A stretch of DNA of 64,000 nt from Boswellia sacra. Lineage: Eukaryota > Streptophyta > Magnoliopsida > Sapindales > Burseraceae. Below, piece after piece: positions 1 through 19,453 of this stretch (position 1 is the first letter of the stretch; each line of letters opens with the position of its first letter). The DNA lies in assembly GCA_013180625.2 (NCBI GenBank), contig SNVD02004847.1:124001-188000 (forward strand), read 5' to 3'. The notes under the pieces are model-generated. The model did not search any database. It was given only the letters and a program-made list of their open reading frames with translations, and was not told where the DNA came from. The translations under genes and the position numbers were made by a program.

Positions 1-598
1 GCAGTGATCCTTGATTTTGTTAATATTTTAGCTGTTTTATTATTTAGTGATTCTGGCTTGGTTTACTAGCTCATTTAATTGCATAAAATGATGGAAAAAG
101 TTTTGCTGATTGTTCTGCTAGGTTTTTGTTACTGTTTTTGTATTTATGGTTTATTTTTCCAACAAAACGCTAATCCTCATGTGGTCTCTCAAGCATTCGG
201 TGCAAGCATTGTTACGGAATTTCGTAACATAATTTCAATTACTCTCCAGAGTCTAGATACATAACAACATCCCCGTGAGATTTGAGAGATCCCAATATGT
301 ACATGCTTAAATCTACAGTAGTTTTTATAAGTTCCCTTAACGAGAGTATGAAGGTAGTAGATATACTGTTGTTTCCAATTGGACACAAACACAAGCTAGC
401 CATGATTATATATAATATTACAAATTACATTAATGGTTCCGACTAGAAAACATTACTAAATCAACTAGATGATAATCACTACTGGTTGACTCGATCATCA
501 TCTTGTAGTTATTACTGGTCTGACATGTTTTATAATTAAAACTATGTAGCAACAGTAAAATTCTTAGAAAAAGAGTCCTAACTTAATTTGGTGATAAG
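1..598. other. 3' flank of the carboxypeptidase gene, no gene seen
   Basis: AT-rich sequence beyond the stop codon of the minus-strand carboxypeptidase-like gene. Only short frames without recognisable motifs are present. It presumably holds the 3' UTR and polyadenylation region of that gene. Confidence 0.6.
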
Positions 599-6830
<6,232 letters not shown>

Positions 6831-9800
6831 CTGTTGCTCTGCAGAAATAATGAAGGTTTAGACTTAGTGGATGTTCTGGTAGTACTTGTAGTAGTGTTCT
6901 GGCTCCACAAAGGTCATAAAGAGACAATATAGAGGGAGGCAGTCGCAGTAGGCACCTTCTATGCATCTACATCGATATATATAATATATTAATTCATTCT
7001 TCATAAAGCGAGGGAGTGGGGACAACATAAAATACAAAATTAAACTGATTTCAAAACAAATTAAAAACTATATATCAACTATATATGATAATTAAACATA
7101 TAGATTTTATTATTAGTAAACCACGTATTAATATATATCTTGAAGACTCTATATATAATTTCATTCTAAAAATCATTGAAAAAGAAATAATTGTTTGATA
7201 TTTACATTCAATGATTTTTAAATAATAAATTATTTCTCTCTGGTAAATTTCCAACCAATGAATACAGTATTTGAGAAAGATTAATTATACAGTCTTTTAA
7301 GCGTGCTAGGGGTTTTTATGTAAATTTATTTTTCTCAAGTTCTTATTGCTAATATTATTTTAGCTGTAGAGCTGTCTAAATCCAATATTTATTGTTGAAA
7401 GTGATAGAAGAATGTCGTTATTTATAAACATAAGATGCATTGAAATTTCTTCAGATATTTGTTTCAAGACGTAACACTACAGTACCGGCCCAACATTTTT
7501 TTTCAAAGAAAAAACTTATTTGAAAAACAAAGGGGGGCTGTCTTCTCTTGTTTCAAACTGAAGATTTTGAGTGATATTTCACCTGCAAATGTTATTATTT
7601 TTTTAAATTTTAACGGGCATATTATAAGCCAAAATGCTTTATCAATAAGAGATTAATCTATATATATGCGAAAAGTTTGTTGTCTTTATAACTTGAATCT
7701 TTGTAATAAGAATTTATGACAATAAATTCGTTTGTAAACTAATAGTGGTTAAAAAATAACTAATTCTTTTTTTACATTAACTTGACATGACTTTCCCTCT
7801 AAATATCTATTAAATATTTCGATCCAATTGCAAAAATGTAAAGATTTTGATCTAAAGATGATTTAGAGGGTTTCAATCCGTAGAGGTAGAGATTACCCAC
7901 CCCATAGAATTAATTACATGAATTATGTAATAGATCGATGAATTGAATAGTCAAAGAATCGGAAGAAGGTTCGTACAGGAATTTGGAGAAGTAATGAATG
8001 TTTATCATTTTTGTTTTGCTGGGAAACATGAAGAATTGTTTATGCTTTTCATGAAAAAGCTTACACTTTAAAGGCATGTGTGGCCTCCTGTGATTTATAT
8101 TATTGAACTACATTATCTTTAAGCTCATCCAATACAAATCTTTCAAATATATATATATATATATACATGCTATCTTTATATCTTATATCGAACTAATCAT
8201 TATCTGTCCAATAAATACACAATAATCACATTGATTTAAACCTATTTTACATGCGCACATGTTATTGTTAAAATCTAAGAAATTAGATTTTACTCATTTT
8301 ATCTTAAAGATCTGTCTAGATGTATATATTTTTTGGCTTTCACAATATATCTCTTTTTATTTCTTCCTTTCCAATTCATACAACGTACTGGAAGTTAGGT
8401 ATTTACCTAATATTTATCAAACAAACCAATAATGTATGTCACCAACAGGATATGAAATTAATTAACATAATAATACTAGACTTATTTTTCTAATACAACT
8501 CAAACCTTACGACGTGATGTAACAGACTACTTGACAAAAATTTACTAAAGGAAAAAAGAATAAAAAAATGATGAAAGTTACATCTACAATAGGATTTTTT
8601 TATGTAAACTATATAATAGGCTATAGAGTTTAAATTATATAAAGATTATAAGTCTAATAATGTTCTAATATATATCATTATAAGAATCAATATTTCAGTT
8701 CTATATTACAAAGATCATAATAGAACTAAGAAGTTAACGTAGATAGAGTTTGTACATATAGACTAGAATATATCACCGACATCAATTAATGAGCTATGAA
8801 ATCAAAGGCCAACATCGAAATCAAAGATATACTAATTAATTGACATATATACGTTGTGAGGCATCAGGTAGCTAGGCATAGGCTTTGTATTTTCTGGGTA
8901 GGGTAGGGAGGGGAGCTAATTGGCCATGACCATGATTGAAGGCTTTTCGTACAAGTAGATCAGTCTCACACGTTTCTCAAGTTCAATTTTTTTAATCGTA
9001 TGCTCTTCAAAATTTGTGTGTTATACAGTTACTTTCACATGAAATCCTATTGATCAATTGTCAAGATTTACAATAAGCCGACGAAGCTTTCTGTCCAATA
9101 AAACAAAAACGTTTCTATCCAAACCTTACAACGGTAATAAGTGTAATTTTCATATATTATTAAGCTACCAATAATGCTTGTTCATTACGCCTGCCACTTT
9201 CAATCAAAAAACAAGGCCTATGCAATTTATAGATTACCTATATGCAAACCACCCATTTTAATTTTTCTATCTACTCTTCATTTTATTATTGTTCTGATTA
9301 GATATTTGGATTTAGACTTTTTTATCGTTATCCTGTTTTCTAATCATATCAAATAATAATTAATTTCCGCCAATGGTTTAATAAAGCTTAAACTTAAAAC
9401 ATTTGTATTTACACTGAGATTTTGAGGTTTGAACTAATTAACTAACTTAGATCTAAGGTTTTCTATTCAGAAACTTCAATGACTAAGGTAATTAATTAAT
9501 TCATGTCTCATATGTTTGTGAATTTTTCTTTTTTAATTTCAAATTATATAATAATGAAAAATGAGAGGAATTGTCAATTTATAGAACTTAAGGGAGGTCT
9601 TTGTCATTTATCTTTCATTTTGTCCAAAACAAAGCCAGTTGAGAAATGGGTTTGGGCCGGCTATACGGAAGAAAGAAAGGGAGCTCTAGATCGATCGACC
9701 CTGAAGGCTGATGCCTGTAGGTCACCATCCCAATACCACCTGTAATAACAATTTGAAGTTCTGTGTGCTAATTTTAATGTTTTACATGTTAAAATAAAAC

Positions 9801-10253
9801 AATTTGGCCATGAGGAAACTTAGGAGTATATAATTGTGGAAAGAGGTTCAGCTTAGGTTAACCGCCGCCACCCACCTCTCGATTTCAAAAAGTGTCAAAC
9901 CATTTTAGTAGTAAATCAGCTTGGACACTCAAGGTTAACAGTTGACATAACCGGCAATTGGTCCTCAATTTATCTTTGCCAACATTCCCAAATTGGCCAA
10001 AAAACTTTGGCCTGTAAATCAAGAAAAAAATAAATACCTCAAAATCAGTTACACTCACATCAAAGTGGCTGCCCACACATTTCAGCTCACCAAATCAAAC
10101 CAATTGAGCCAAAGCAAGCACGTCAAGAAACATTAGAGCCTTCTAAGCTTCCCATATAACACATGACTACCACCTCACACCACCACAACAACTAACCAAC
10201 GTACGTACATATAACGAATCCACTACAATCGCATTTCCTATCAACCCACCACC
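6831..10253. other. Intergenic region between divergent carboxypeptidase and P450 genes
   Basis: 3.4 kb of AT-rich sequence separating two genes transcribed away from each other, so both promoters lie here. Frames such as 7459-7656, 9174-9356 and 9503-9745 have no recognisable domain and look random. A MITE-like inverted repeat lies at 8462-8672. Confidence 0.6.
8462..8672. mobile_element. Short MITE-like inverted repeat
   Basis: Left arm reads ATAATACTAGACTTATTTT. The right arm, reverse-complemented, reads AACATTATTAGACTTATAA, with further dispersed matches inward. About 210 bp and non-coding. It resembles the element in the carboxypeptidase intron (2438-2786), which suggests one MITE family. 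Confidence 0.45.
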
Positions 10254-12751
10254 ATGATCAACCCTACTACCAATCTCACAGCCTCCTCCTCCTCTTCCAG
10301 TGATGGAATTGCCGGAGACTTCCTCTCGCGGCGGCTGTTTTTCCTACATGATGTTCAAATTTTGGAGATTCTTCTTGCACTTTCTGTCTTTGTTGCCATA
10401 CATTCTCTGAGGCAAAAGAAATTTCATGGGTTACCCGTTTGGCCATATTTTGGCATGTTGCCATCTTTAATATTTGGCCTTCAGGGTAACATGTATGATT
10501 GGATGAGCGACGTGATTTGTAGTCAAAATGGAACGTTTAGGTTCAGAGGTCCCTGGTTTACTAGCCTCCACTGTATAGTAACTGCGGATCCTCGGAACCT
10601 GGAGCATCTTCTCAAGACCAAGTTCAGTAATTTCCCGAAAGGCTATTACTTCCGGGACAATATGCGTGATCTTCTCGGAGAAGGGATTTTCAGCGCAGAT
10701 GATGAGACTTGGCTGCGCCAGAGGAAGACTGCCAGCATTGAGTTCCACTCAGCTAAGTTCCGGAAACTCACGACAGAGTCATTGCAGGAGCTCGTCTACT
10801 CCAGGCTCTTACCTGTCCTGGAAGATTCAGTAAACAACTTGGTTTCGGTTGATCTCCAAGACATCCTTCTCAGGCTCACTTTTGACAACGTTTGCATGAT
10901 AGCATTTGGCGTTGACCCTGGATTTCTCCGTCCAGGATTGCCCAAAATCCCATTTGCAAAAGCCTTCGAGGACGCAACTGAGTACACAATGTACCGGTTT
11001 ATCACTCCAACTTGTATATGGAAAACCATGAGATATCTCGATTTAGGGACCGAAAGGAAGCTGAAAAGATCAATCAAAGGAGTTGATGAGTTCGCGGAAG
11101 AAGTTATCAGGACCCGGAAGAAGGAACTCTCCATGAAAGGTGATAACAACACAGTGCAAAGATCTGATATCTTGACAGTGTTCATGGGGCTTAGAGATGA
11201 GAATGGAGAGTCGTATTCGGACAAGTTCTTGCGCGATATTTGCGTGAACTTCATTCTTGCAGGAAGAGATACATCTTCCGTGGCATTGAGCTGGTTCTTC
11301 TGGTTGCTTGATAAGAACCCTGTTGTTGAGGAGAAAATTCTCGCTGAGATTTGCAGGATTGTTGGTGAAAGAGAAGAATTTACAGAAGCTGCCAAGAGAA
11401 GTGAGATGATCAGTACTTCAAACTTGGTGTTCAAGCCTGAGGAGATCAAGAAGATGGACTACTTGCACGCTGCTTTATCTGAGGCTTTAAGATTGTATCC
11501 TTCTGTGCCGGTAGATCACAAGGAGGTGATAATCCAACTATTACTCGATTAATTACTTTGATTAATGCTTTATTTATGCTTATATTTATTTAATTCTTGC
11601 TTTTCCTGAGTGATTAGGCTTATAATTACATCAAATTAAACTTAATTTTTTTTGCATATATATGATTCTTCTGGCTAATATAATTCTGGAAAGATTAACT
11701 TTTGGATAAAATGAATGCATCATGATTCATGAATTCATGATACCCTTTATACTATTTATTGAATAGATTTAATTAATTATCATGCGAATACACATGTTTA
11801 AAAATTATTGATCATATCTTATTCATGAATTCCCTTTTTTGATGACTTTATCATGATAGATATATTTCCATAAAGTCAGGACACCTATATTACATAGAGA
11901 CAGTGAAGTAGCTAGTTATATGGAATATATATTAATAGATTACTTACACAAGAGAATGATAGATAATTAATCTTCAATATAATAATTTGTAGTTAATTGG
12001 TCAACTTTTTGTTCAACTAACGACATATTATCTTCTAGGTATTCCTAGGGTAGAAGTCAAGTACTCAGAAGATGAAAATAAATTAATTAATTACTTCAAC
12101 AAAATTCTTAACTACCTTGAAGTTGATTACCTAAATATAGGTCAATAGTTTTCCTTGGAACTTCACATACAGGTCAAATTTCACTTGGATTCCACAATTC
12201 AAAATTATTATTTTTTAAACCCAAATCACTTATCCTTAATAAAAACACCTTGCTTAAGCTATGGTTTCATAATTCTATTATTCTCTAGCTTTGTATAACT
12301 ATTGATCAATTTCTTAAACATGTTGGTGCATGTAATGTTGTAGGTGGTTGAAGATGACATATTTCCGGATGGGACGGTGGTGAAGAGAGGGACAAAGGTG
12401 ATCTACGCCATTTACGCAATGGGGAGAATAGAGGCCTTATGGGGAAAAGATTGCAAGGAGTATAAGCCAGAGAGATGGCTAAGAGATGGACGTTTCATGA
12501 GTGAATCAGCCTACAAGTTCACAGCCTTCAATGGTGGTCCTCGGCTCTGCCTGGGCAAAGACTTTGCATACTATCAAATGAAGATCGCCGCCGCCTCCAT
12601 CATCTGCCGTTATCGTGTGAAGGTGGTGAAGGGTCACCCTGTGGTGCCAAAGCTTGCCTTGACTATGTACATGAAGCATGGATTGAAAGTGAACCTATAC
12701 AAGCGTGACGAGACTGAGCTTCTAAAGTATTTCAAGATTGATCATGAATAA
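10254..12751 (+). CDS. CYP86B1-like: Cytochrome P450, CYP86B-type fatty acid omega-hydroxylase
   Basis: Two exons, 10254-11525 and 12344-12751, joined by an 818-bp phase-0 GT-AG intron, encoding 559 aa. The N-terminus has a membrane anchor (about residues 30-50) followed by LPVWPYFGMLPS, typical of CYP86B. P450 landmarks are all present: C-helix WLRQRKTASIEFHSAKFR, I-helix AGRDTSS, K-helix EALR, PERW, and the haem-binding FNGGPRLCLGKDFAYYQ in exon 2. The family is ER-bound and hydroxylates the terminal carbon of long and very-long-chain fatty acids, feeding suberin and cutin polyester synthesis; Arabidopsis CYP86B1 is needed for C22-C24 omega-hydroxy acids in suberin. The substrate here is inferred from the family. 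Start is the first ATG after a plausible 5' leader. The splice joins HKE to VVEDDIFPDGT, exactly the family reading; exon 1 would otherwise read into a stop at 11552. No lesion seen. Confidence 0.95.
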
Positions 12752-14773
12752 ATGGAATGCCTCTCACCTTGCTTTTAATAAATTATATATTTTTTTTTCT
12801 CTTCTTTAATTTTTTAGACCAATTAAATTGTTTTGTATTTGTCACATATCACTACGTATAAATCCATATATAGAATTGATTGAAAAAGAAAAACAGATTT
12901 GGGGTTGTAACAGATTATGTTGATGCAATGCTTGCTACATTTGAATAATGGAGTTGATTGTGTTGATGATTGGATTGTTCATATATAATAATTAAGTTAA
13001 TAATTTCTTTTTAATTTCTTGCTTTTATTTCTATATATTTGTGTGGTTTGCAAGTTGCAATTAACACTGGCGGAAGTTTTAAATAAGCATATTTGAAGTT
13101 TGGTTAATTAAATATAAAAATCTATAAAGTTTTGCAATCTAATCTAATTTACCTGCATTATATTAATTAGTGCAACACACTATTAAATAACAACTAATAT
13201 AATATCGAATAAATTAATCCAACTCATTAGGCTTTATAAAATATCATAAACTCCAGTCTATTTGCTATTAAATTGCAATCGAATAGTTTTTTGCGTGTGT
13301 TTAATACATGAAAAAAAAAGGAAAACTTCGATAATATTTTACATTCCAAAACTCCCCATACTTTATGTACCTCCCAAACTTTAATTAAGTTTTCTGTTAT
13401 TTTCTCATATATCATATGTTAATTTTTGTTTTTATAAATAGTAGATTATTTTAACTCTCTAATCATCTTAAAATAAATTTTTGATAATTGTTTATCTCAT
13501 ATTATATTATATATTATATATTTTTATTTTTACTTTATTATATACAATTTCAATTTTTTTCTAATATTCTATTTATATTTTCAAAAGTAATGTTACTTTG
13601 ATTAAATGTGTTTTTTTTTCAATTAATAAGATCTACCCATACCGTCAAATTTCATTGCAAATTTTTGAAAATTTGTTTAGCCCATCCACTTAAATATATA
13701 TATATATTTGTGGTTACGCCAATGGCAATGAATAGTAAATTAATTAATGAGTTGATTACAAGTTAATAAATAATATACTTAATCTCCGACTTGACAAATA
13801 AAGACAACATCATAAATATATTTATCTCCAAGTTTACAAATAAAGACAACATCATAAGGACATTTATTAATGTCAAAGTTTCTTCAAAATGTCATGTATT
13901 AATTACTTCACGCAATATTATATCCTTTAGCACGACACTCTTTATTGTCTTGCAACTAAGATAATTAAAAAGAGTGTCATTAAAAAGAGTGTCTTCGCAA
14001 CTAAGAAAATTGATTTGAAGTTTGACTCGCCGGACAAATTATTTGAAAAAAATTCGTGTTATATGACAATTTATTCAAAGCTGTCTTGTTGCAATTGCAC
14101 GCCAATTTTTCTTTAAACTTTTGTTTGCATGATCTTTCATGCATGAGAATATTTTTATTAAATTTTGTCTCAATATTTCAATTTATATAGTCAAGGAATA
14201 TATTCACAGTTTCACACAGACCCATTATTAAAATGGCCTGGCTCATGGTCATATGGGCAAACCCAGTAAACTCAGAAACTTGGGCCAGCAGGGCCCATAA
14301 CTGTTCCATATTTGCTTACCGCCCAACAAAAAAATATTGGACGATCTTATATTTCTGACCATCTTACCTAATTCAATAATTGATATATATTGTTACACTT
14401 GTGAGCACATGAATGATTTGATATTAGCAGTCAATTTAAGATGTGTTCATACCATTAAAGGGAAAGGCCAAGATATGATAGAAAGATATAGATATTGGTA
14501 TTCAACATCTAACTTATTAAATATTAGCTTAATGTTGACATAAGAGATCAAGATATTAAGTCTGAATTTACATTGTAAATCACACTTTCTATAAGTTTTA
14601 CATTTTTTGTCATAAATTTGACATTTCACATTAAAAACACAAACGTTGATGTTATAAATTTCTGGCTCTTTCAATATAAACAACACAGTGTTTCTGCATT
14701 TTTTGCAGCTAAAGTCTTTAAGTTTACGAATGAACTCAAGCAATAAATCATTCAAGGTAGGAAATTACAACAT
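12752..14773. other. Intergenic region between convergent P450 and HD-domain genes
   Basis: 2 kb of AT-rich sequence where the 3' ends of two genes face each other. Small direct repeats are visible: a unit containing ATAAAGACAACATCATAA occurs twice at 13798-13858, and an AAAAAGAGTGTC unit twice near 13967-13993. The open frames (13227-13415, 14337-14543, 14447-14755) show no family motif. Confidence 0.6.
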
Positions 14774-17700
14774 TCAAGCTATCCCATCCCACTCTTCATA
14801 GAACTCCTTTAAAAATTCCTCCATGAACTTGTGCCTTTTTTCAGCTCGGCACTGACCAGCCTGGTACATTTAATCAAAGCTCAAAACTCAAACTACGTTT
14901 GAAATTTTTAACTTTCTACATTCATTAACCTAAATATGATTGCAACTATGAAAAAGCATGAATTATACTGGAGGTTCATAATATGCAGGGCGGGACAGAA
15001 GCACCCGCAGAAAAAGTAACAAAGAGTCATAATACCTTTGTTTTCATCAAATCCTTCAGCTTGAGAAGTTTCTCATGAAAATGGTTCACTGTTGTTTGCT
15101 CCTCTTTCTTAATGTACTGTTCTTTCGATAAATCTGAACGTGGCTTAATGGCAGGATCATGAAGTACTCTGTTCCTACTTCCACCAAAAGTAAAGCAACG
15201 AGCAATCCCTGAGGAAAGGGGAAAAGTCAATATCTTTTCACTATAGCAGTTTGCGGTAAAAATAATTACCAAATCAAATAGAAATTATATGAATCACAAA
15301 TGCGAGAATTTTGACTAAGAGTGATAACTTTCAATAGAATAAATTACAAATATAAATTCTGCCCCCAGACACCAAAGAGCCAATATGAACAGTACACATC
15401 ATACTGTCTAGGAATTTGTTTCTACAAAGAGCTTAAATCAAAAGATTACCGATAGCACCAATGGCATCAAGACGATCAGCATCTTGCACCACCCCAAATT
15501 CTAGAGAAAATTCACCATTTGAATGACCAGCAAGTTCATCTTTGAAACCTAATGCACAAAAACGAAGCCAAGCACTTAGAAGCCAAAACACTCAACACAT
15601 CATAGTTGGAAAGACCCTAAAAAGGCACTTGAAGTTAAAACTTATCATAGCTTATGCTAATATATCCTTGAAACTAAAATCTAATTGAATGCAACTCCAT
15701 AGCGTTGAAAACTAAAAACAAGAATTTATGCATAATTCATAGAAACAGCAAGAGCGAGATGTTAACAAATTCATGTCTGCAAGAATAGTGTCCCCAAAAA
15801 AGAAAAAATAAAATAAAACAAAATAAAATCTACATAACTATGTCTACCTACATAAATCAATATTACAAACAGAACAATGATGGTAGAAACTAGTTTTATA
15901 TAATTCATTGTTGGTTTAGTAACAATGTACAACTAAGACATGTATATGAAGAGTTCCAAATGCCATGAAATTGACCATAAATATAAAAGGCCAGGTCTGT
16001 TTAGAATAAAATAGCAGTAACTAAGAAATTGTGCAGGTGGAGTTATCCATATCTCATCAGATCTGGCAGTAAATTTCCATGCTTAGAGCAATACAAGGGA
16101 GAACAGTGTGGCATTCAGAAACAAAAGCTTTCAGATACTCACCCATCTTCTTAATGATATTTAATATTCTCATCTTCTTGCTTTCCTCTACACCCTCTTC
16201 CTCAAGAAAATTCTCAACAATCTTCTCTTCAGATGGATCCCTGGATGACAAAGTAATAGGTTGAATATCAGAAAAAGGGATCAAACACCAGTTCAAAGGG
16301 AAAAGAGTTAAATAAAAGAAAAGAAAGTGAAAGGAAGGAACAAAAAATCAATTGAGCAGACAATGTATCGCAATCTAAAAAATAATAAATCAATTATCAA
16401 GTCCTTAAACACAAACATTAGCATCAGCTGTTAAAGAGCAGTTTACAAGACTGAATGCAGCTCAAAATATATCAACACATTTGTAACTATTTTCTTTCTT
16501 CAAGCCATTACAAAGTAACCCTGCTTGCCATTCTATCAACCCTCACCCAATCTTTACTTGATTCCTTCACCAGGATCAATAGCCTGGCTACATTGAGAGT
16601 TGAGCAATGACTTCTTCATGTTGTCAAAGACTTGAACAATAACTTTTTCATGTTGTCAAAGACTTGAACAATATCAAAAGTTAGTAAATAAATTAATTTT
16701 GTTACACCTTGAACAAAATAGCATGCTTATCCAAGCATTAAAGTAACAAACTAATAAGCTACAAGGAACCTCTATAGCATCATAAGCATTATACATGCAT
16801 AGTTTGCCACAATTTGATGCAAGATCAAGGACACAATAAAAGGGCCAATCAACACATTAAACAAAATATAGAATTAAAGGAAATATATAAACTAGAAAGA
16901 GAACTACAAACCTCAAGTATTTGTAGTCACCTGCAATAAGCATCCAGTAAGGAAATTATAAGTAGTTTCAATGCAATTCATTTAGGAAACAGTCAACCTG
17001 ATAACAATGTAAAGCATTCCAAAAAGTGAACCAATCTGTAACTAGTTGCAGTTATAGTTGCTTGCAAGTCAATATTAAAGCTAGGGAAGTAAGTGAACTG
17101 AATATGATAAAGAAAGATAAATTTATTAAAAAGAAAAAGGGTTACACGGTGAGATGATTAAGAGCACATGATGAGCATCAAAGTGAGCGCAGGAATGTAT
17201 TCATGCATGACACTATTAGTGCTCAAAGAGAAATTCTAATGTATATTTATGGAAAGACATAAAAGCACGCATAGACACCCAACTCAACCAAGCCTAGAGC
17301 CCAAACTACATGAGGCCAGCACATGAATCCTCATCTTCCATTTGCCTTACCCATAGACAATTCTCCTGTCAAGTTATTTAGAAATTAAATGAACTTTTAC
17401 TACTTCTAGCCTTATAAATGTTGTCCTCCCAACTAGCCTTTACATCCTCACCATTTAAACAAAGTCTGATGCAGCATGATTTATTTTTACGTTAGGAATA
17501 ATTACGTCTTTACAATAATCTAGTTATATAAAGTTTAATTGAATTAGGAATTTTATGATCTAGAGATTTTAACTCAATTAGAGATTTTGACTTTTTCTAA
17601 TTTGATTCAAACTCAAATTGTTAGTTTAGGGATTTTGACTTAAATAAAGATTTTGACTTTCTTAATTTAACTTAAATTCTAATATGTTTTGATTAGTATA

Positions 17701-18401
17701 AATATAGGGTTTCATTATTATTTTGTTAGATTGATTATTTTGATATATACTAAAGGATTATTGAGGCAGATTGTTGGGTGATTGTGTACGAGCGTGAGTG
17801 TTTGATTAGAGATTGTTTGTTTTTATTTTGATTTGTTCTTGTTAGGGGTTCCCGTCAAAGTCACTCGGGAGAATTGAAAATCTTGAACATTAAATCTTTT
17901 GTGTATGCAAGTCAAAGTACAAGATAATAAGAGAATGACCTATATCATGGAGAAGCGCAGCAAGCTCAACCTGTGACACCAAACAAAGTAAAAAATTAAG
18001 ACAAGCATTAACAGACACAGCGAAATGCTACTCAACTACTTCATTATACTCATTTTACCATGCAATGCAACACTACAGTTGGGTTTAAAGTTTCAGATAC
18101 AAGTATCAAATTGTGCCCTTTCAAGTGTTGTATACAGAAACAGAAATAATGACTCGTAAAGCTCATATAAAGGATCATAAATGGAGTATGCGTAAGTGGG
18201 TATTGTCAAAAGGAAAGGAAAAGGGGGGGTTTTTACTATTTGCATGGAGTCGGGGTCGGAAACGAGGCCTTCTTCCCGTGCAAGGGAGAGGGCGAGGTCT
18301 CTGACCCTCCAAACGTGAGAAGCATCGTGGGAGGCGTCGTTCCCTTTCATGGTTGCTTCCACCAGCTTCTCTGCATTTCTCACAACGCCTCTGCTTCCCA
18401 T
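14774..18401 (-). CDS. HD-domain metal-dependent phosphohydrolase (YedJ-like)
   Basis: Seven exons on the minus strand: 18237-18401, 17940-17970, 16912-16930, 16143-16240, 15450-15548, 15036-15208 and 14774-14860. All introns are GT-AG and phases match, giving 672 nt and 223 aa, close to bacterial YedJ proteins. HD-superfamily metal ligands are visible: His in NDASHDASHVWRV (exon 1), the HD doublet in AALLHDIGDYKYLR (exons 2-4) and Asp in QDADRLDAIGAIGIARCF (exons 5/6). The family is expected to hydrolyse phosphate esters with a divalent metal; the natural substrate is not known. Exons 2 and 3 are only 31 and 19 nt, yet they encode the metal-binding core. The start chosen is ATG at 18399-18401 (MGSRGVVRNAEK); the frame stays open to 18659, but that extension is Arg/Ser-rich and not clearly a transit peptide. 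A broken partial copy lies at 39784-48180. Confidence 0.9.
17467..17909 (+). mobile_element. Probable solo LTR in intron 2 of the HD-domain gene
   Basis: A 443-bp segment starts TGATGCAGCATG and ends GTATGCA, with AGTC directly on both sides (17463-17466 and 17910-17913) as a possible target duplication. A TATA-like TATAAATATAGGG sits at about 17697. No internal domain or second LTR is present, as expected from LTR-LTR recombination. It lies antisense to the host gene, about 30 bp inside the intron from exon 2. Family not identified; the ends are a best guess. Confidence 0.45.
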
Positions 18402-18720
18402 TTCTCTCTCACCACCACAACCCAAAATCGAAATGCTTGCTTTTATAGCTAAGACGTCTCTCAGACTCTCTCTTGGGGGAAATTTGAGGGGAAATTTGGA
18501 CTTTGAGCCGCCGGCTGCTACTTTCAACTTGAACAAGTGTGGAGTCGGTGGACCACGCGAGAGCCTGTGCTGCCTTAGAGAGCGCGTGATAAAACGTGCG
18601 CTGATGTGATGCTGATGTGGCAATTTTTTATTGGCTAAGTTGTGTTGGCTCGGAGACACCGCATGTTCTCTCGTGGACCAGATATCATGGCTTGGCTGCC
18701 ATCCTTAAAGTCTCTTATTA
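18402..18720 (-). promoter_or_regulatory. 5' region of the HD-domain gene
   Basis: GC-richer than its surroundings, as expected for a promoter and 5' leader. On the minus strand an AGCCAAT (CCAAT-box) motif lies around 18630-18636, about 230 bp upstream of the chosen ATG. The frame is open across this stretch but shows no conserved domain. Confidence 0.35.
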
Positions 18721-19345
18721 TTTAAAATTGGAAAATAGTAATAAAATAGTTAAATAATAAAATATTATTTTATAGCTTTGATCTATTTTTTTATTGCTAA
18801 CCTAACTTTTTCACAAAACATATAATATTACCGGACAATTCAGTAAATTGCTTATGCTTGCTCAACATGTAAAAAGTATCCCACAAAGTGCCCGACTGTT
18901 ACACAGACCAATTGGACAACTCAATATGTTACACATTGGATTAAAAAAATAATAAAATAATAATTAGAGTTTTGGTTAAAACTTAAAATAATTCCCTCCG
19001 CTTGACTTTTTTTTTTTTTTTTTACTTTACTGGTCAGGGTGTTCAATTATTATTGAGTTATAGAATTAGAATAAATAATGGTATTAATTAATACTCGAGT
19101 TTTGTGAGACTCCGAAACTCGCTATTAAATTCAAGTAGGGAACTGCAAGTATTGCAACTTATTACAGCCTCAGGAGACAACGTACCTAAATAATCAAGAT
19201 ACCCAATAAAAATATTTATAAAGTTTATATAAAATATTTGACCTTATTAAGCAAACCATAAAATAAATTAAATGTTGACATTACAAAGATAACGCAAATG
19301 ACAATACATATATTCAACGTATACTTACTTTATTTCTTATTAAAG

Positions 19346-19453
19346 CTAACCCGGCCCATATACATCCATAAATAATTTTTCAAATACAACTTCTAATGCC
19401 GTAGTTGACTTCAATCTCTGTTGTCTGCCTTTTCCAGATCTAATAGAACCAAT
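19346..19453 (-). other. Exon-like conserved block downstream of NAC copy 1
   Basis: Bounded upstream by a splice-acceptor-like TATGCAG, then open for 35 codons (begins IGSIRSGKGRQQRLKS) to a stop at 19346-19348. The counterpart in unit 2 has the same reading with many conserved residues (motif FEKLF in both). It could be a terminal coding exon, a spliced 3' UTR segment or a decayed ancestral C-terminus. Confidence 0.4.

Noticed and set aside
10796..11449. 217-codon open frame antisense to the P450
   Set aside because: It lies wholly inside the P450 exon on the other strand and has no motif; a shadow of codon bias.
18402..18659. An 86-codon in-frame N-terminal extension of the HD-domain protein
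   Set aside because: The extension is Arg/Ser-rich with no recognised motif, lies in the GC-rich promoter-like stretch, and the protein starting at MGSRGVV already has the family length. Kept as an alternative start only.
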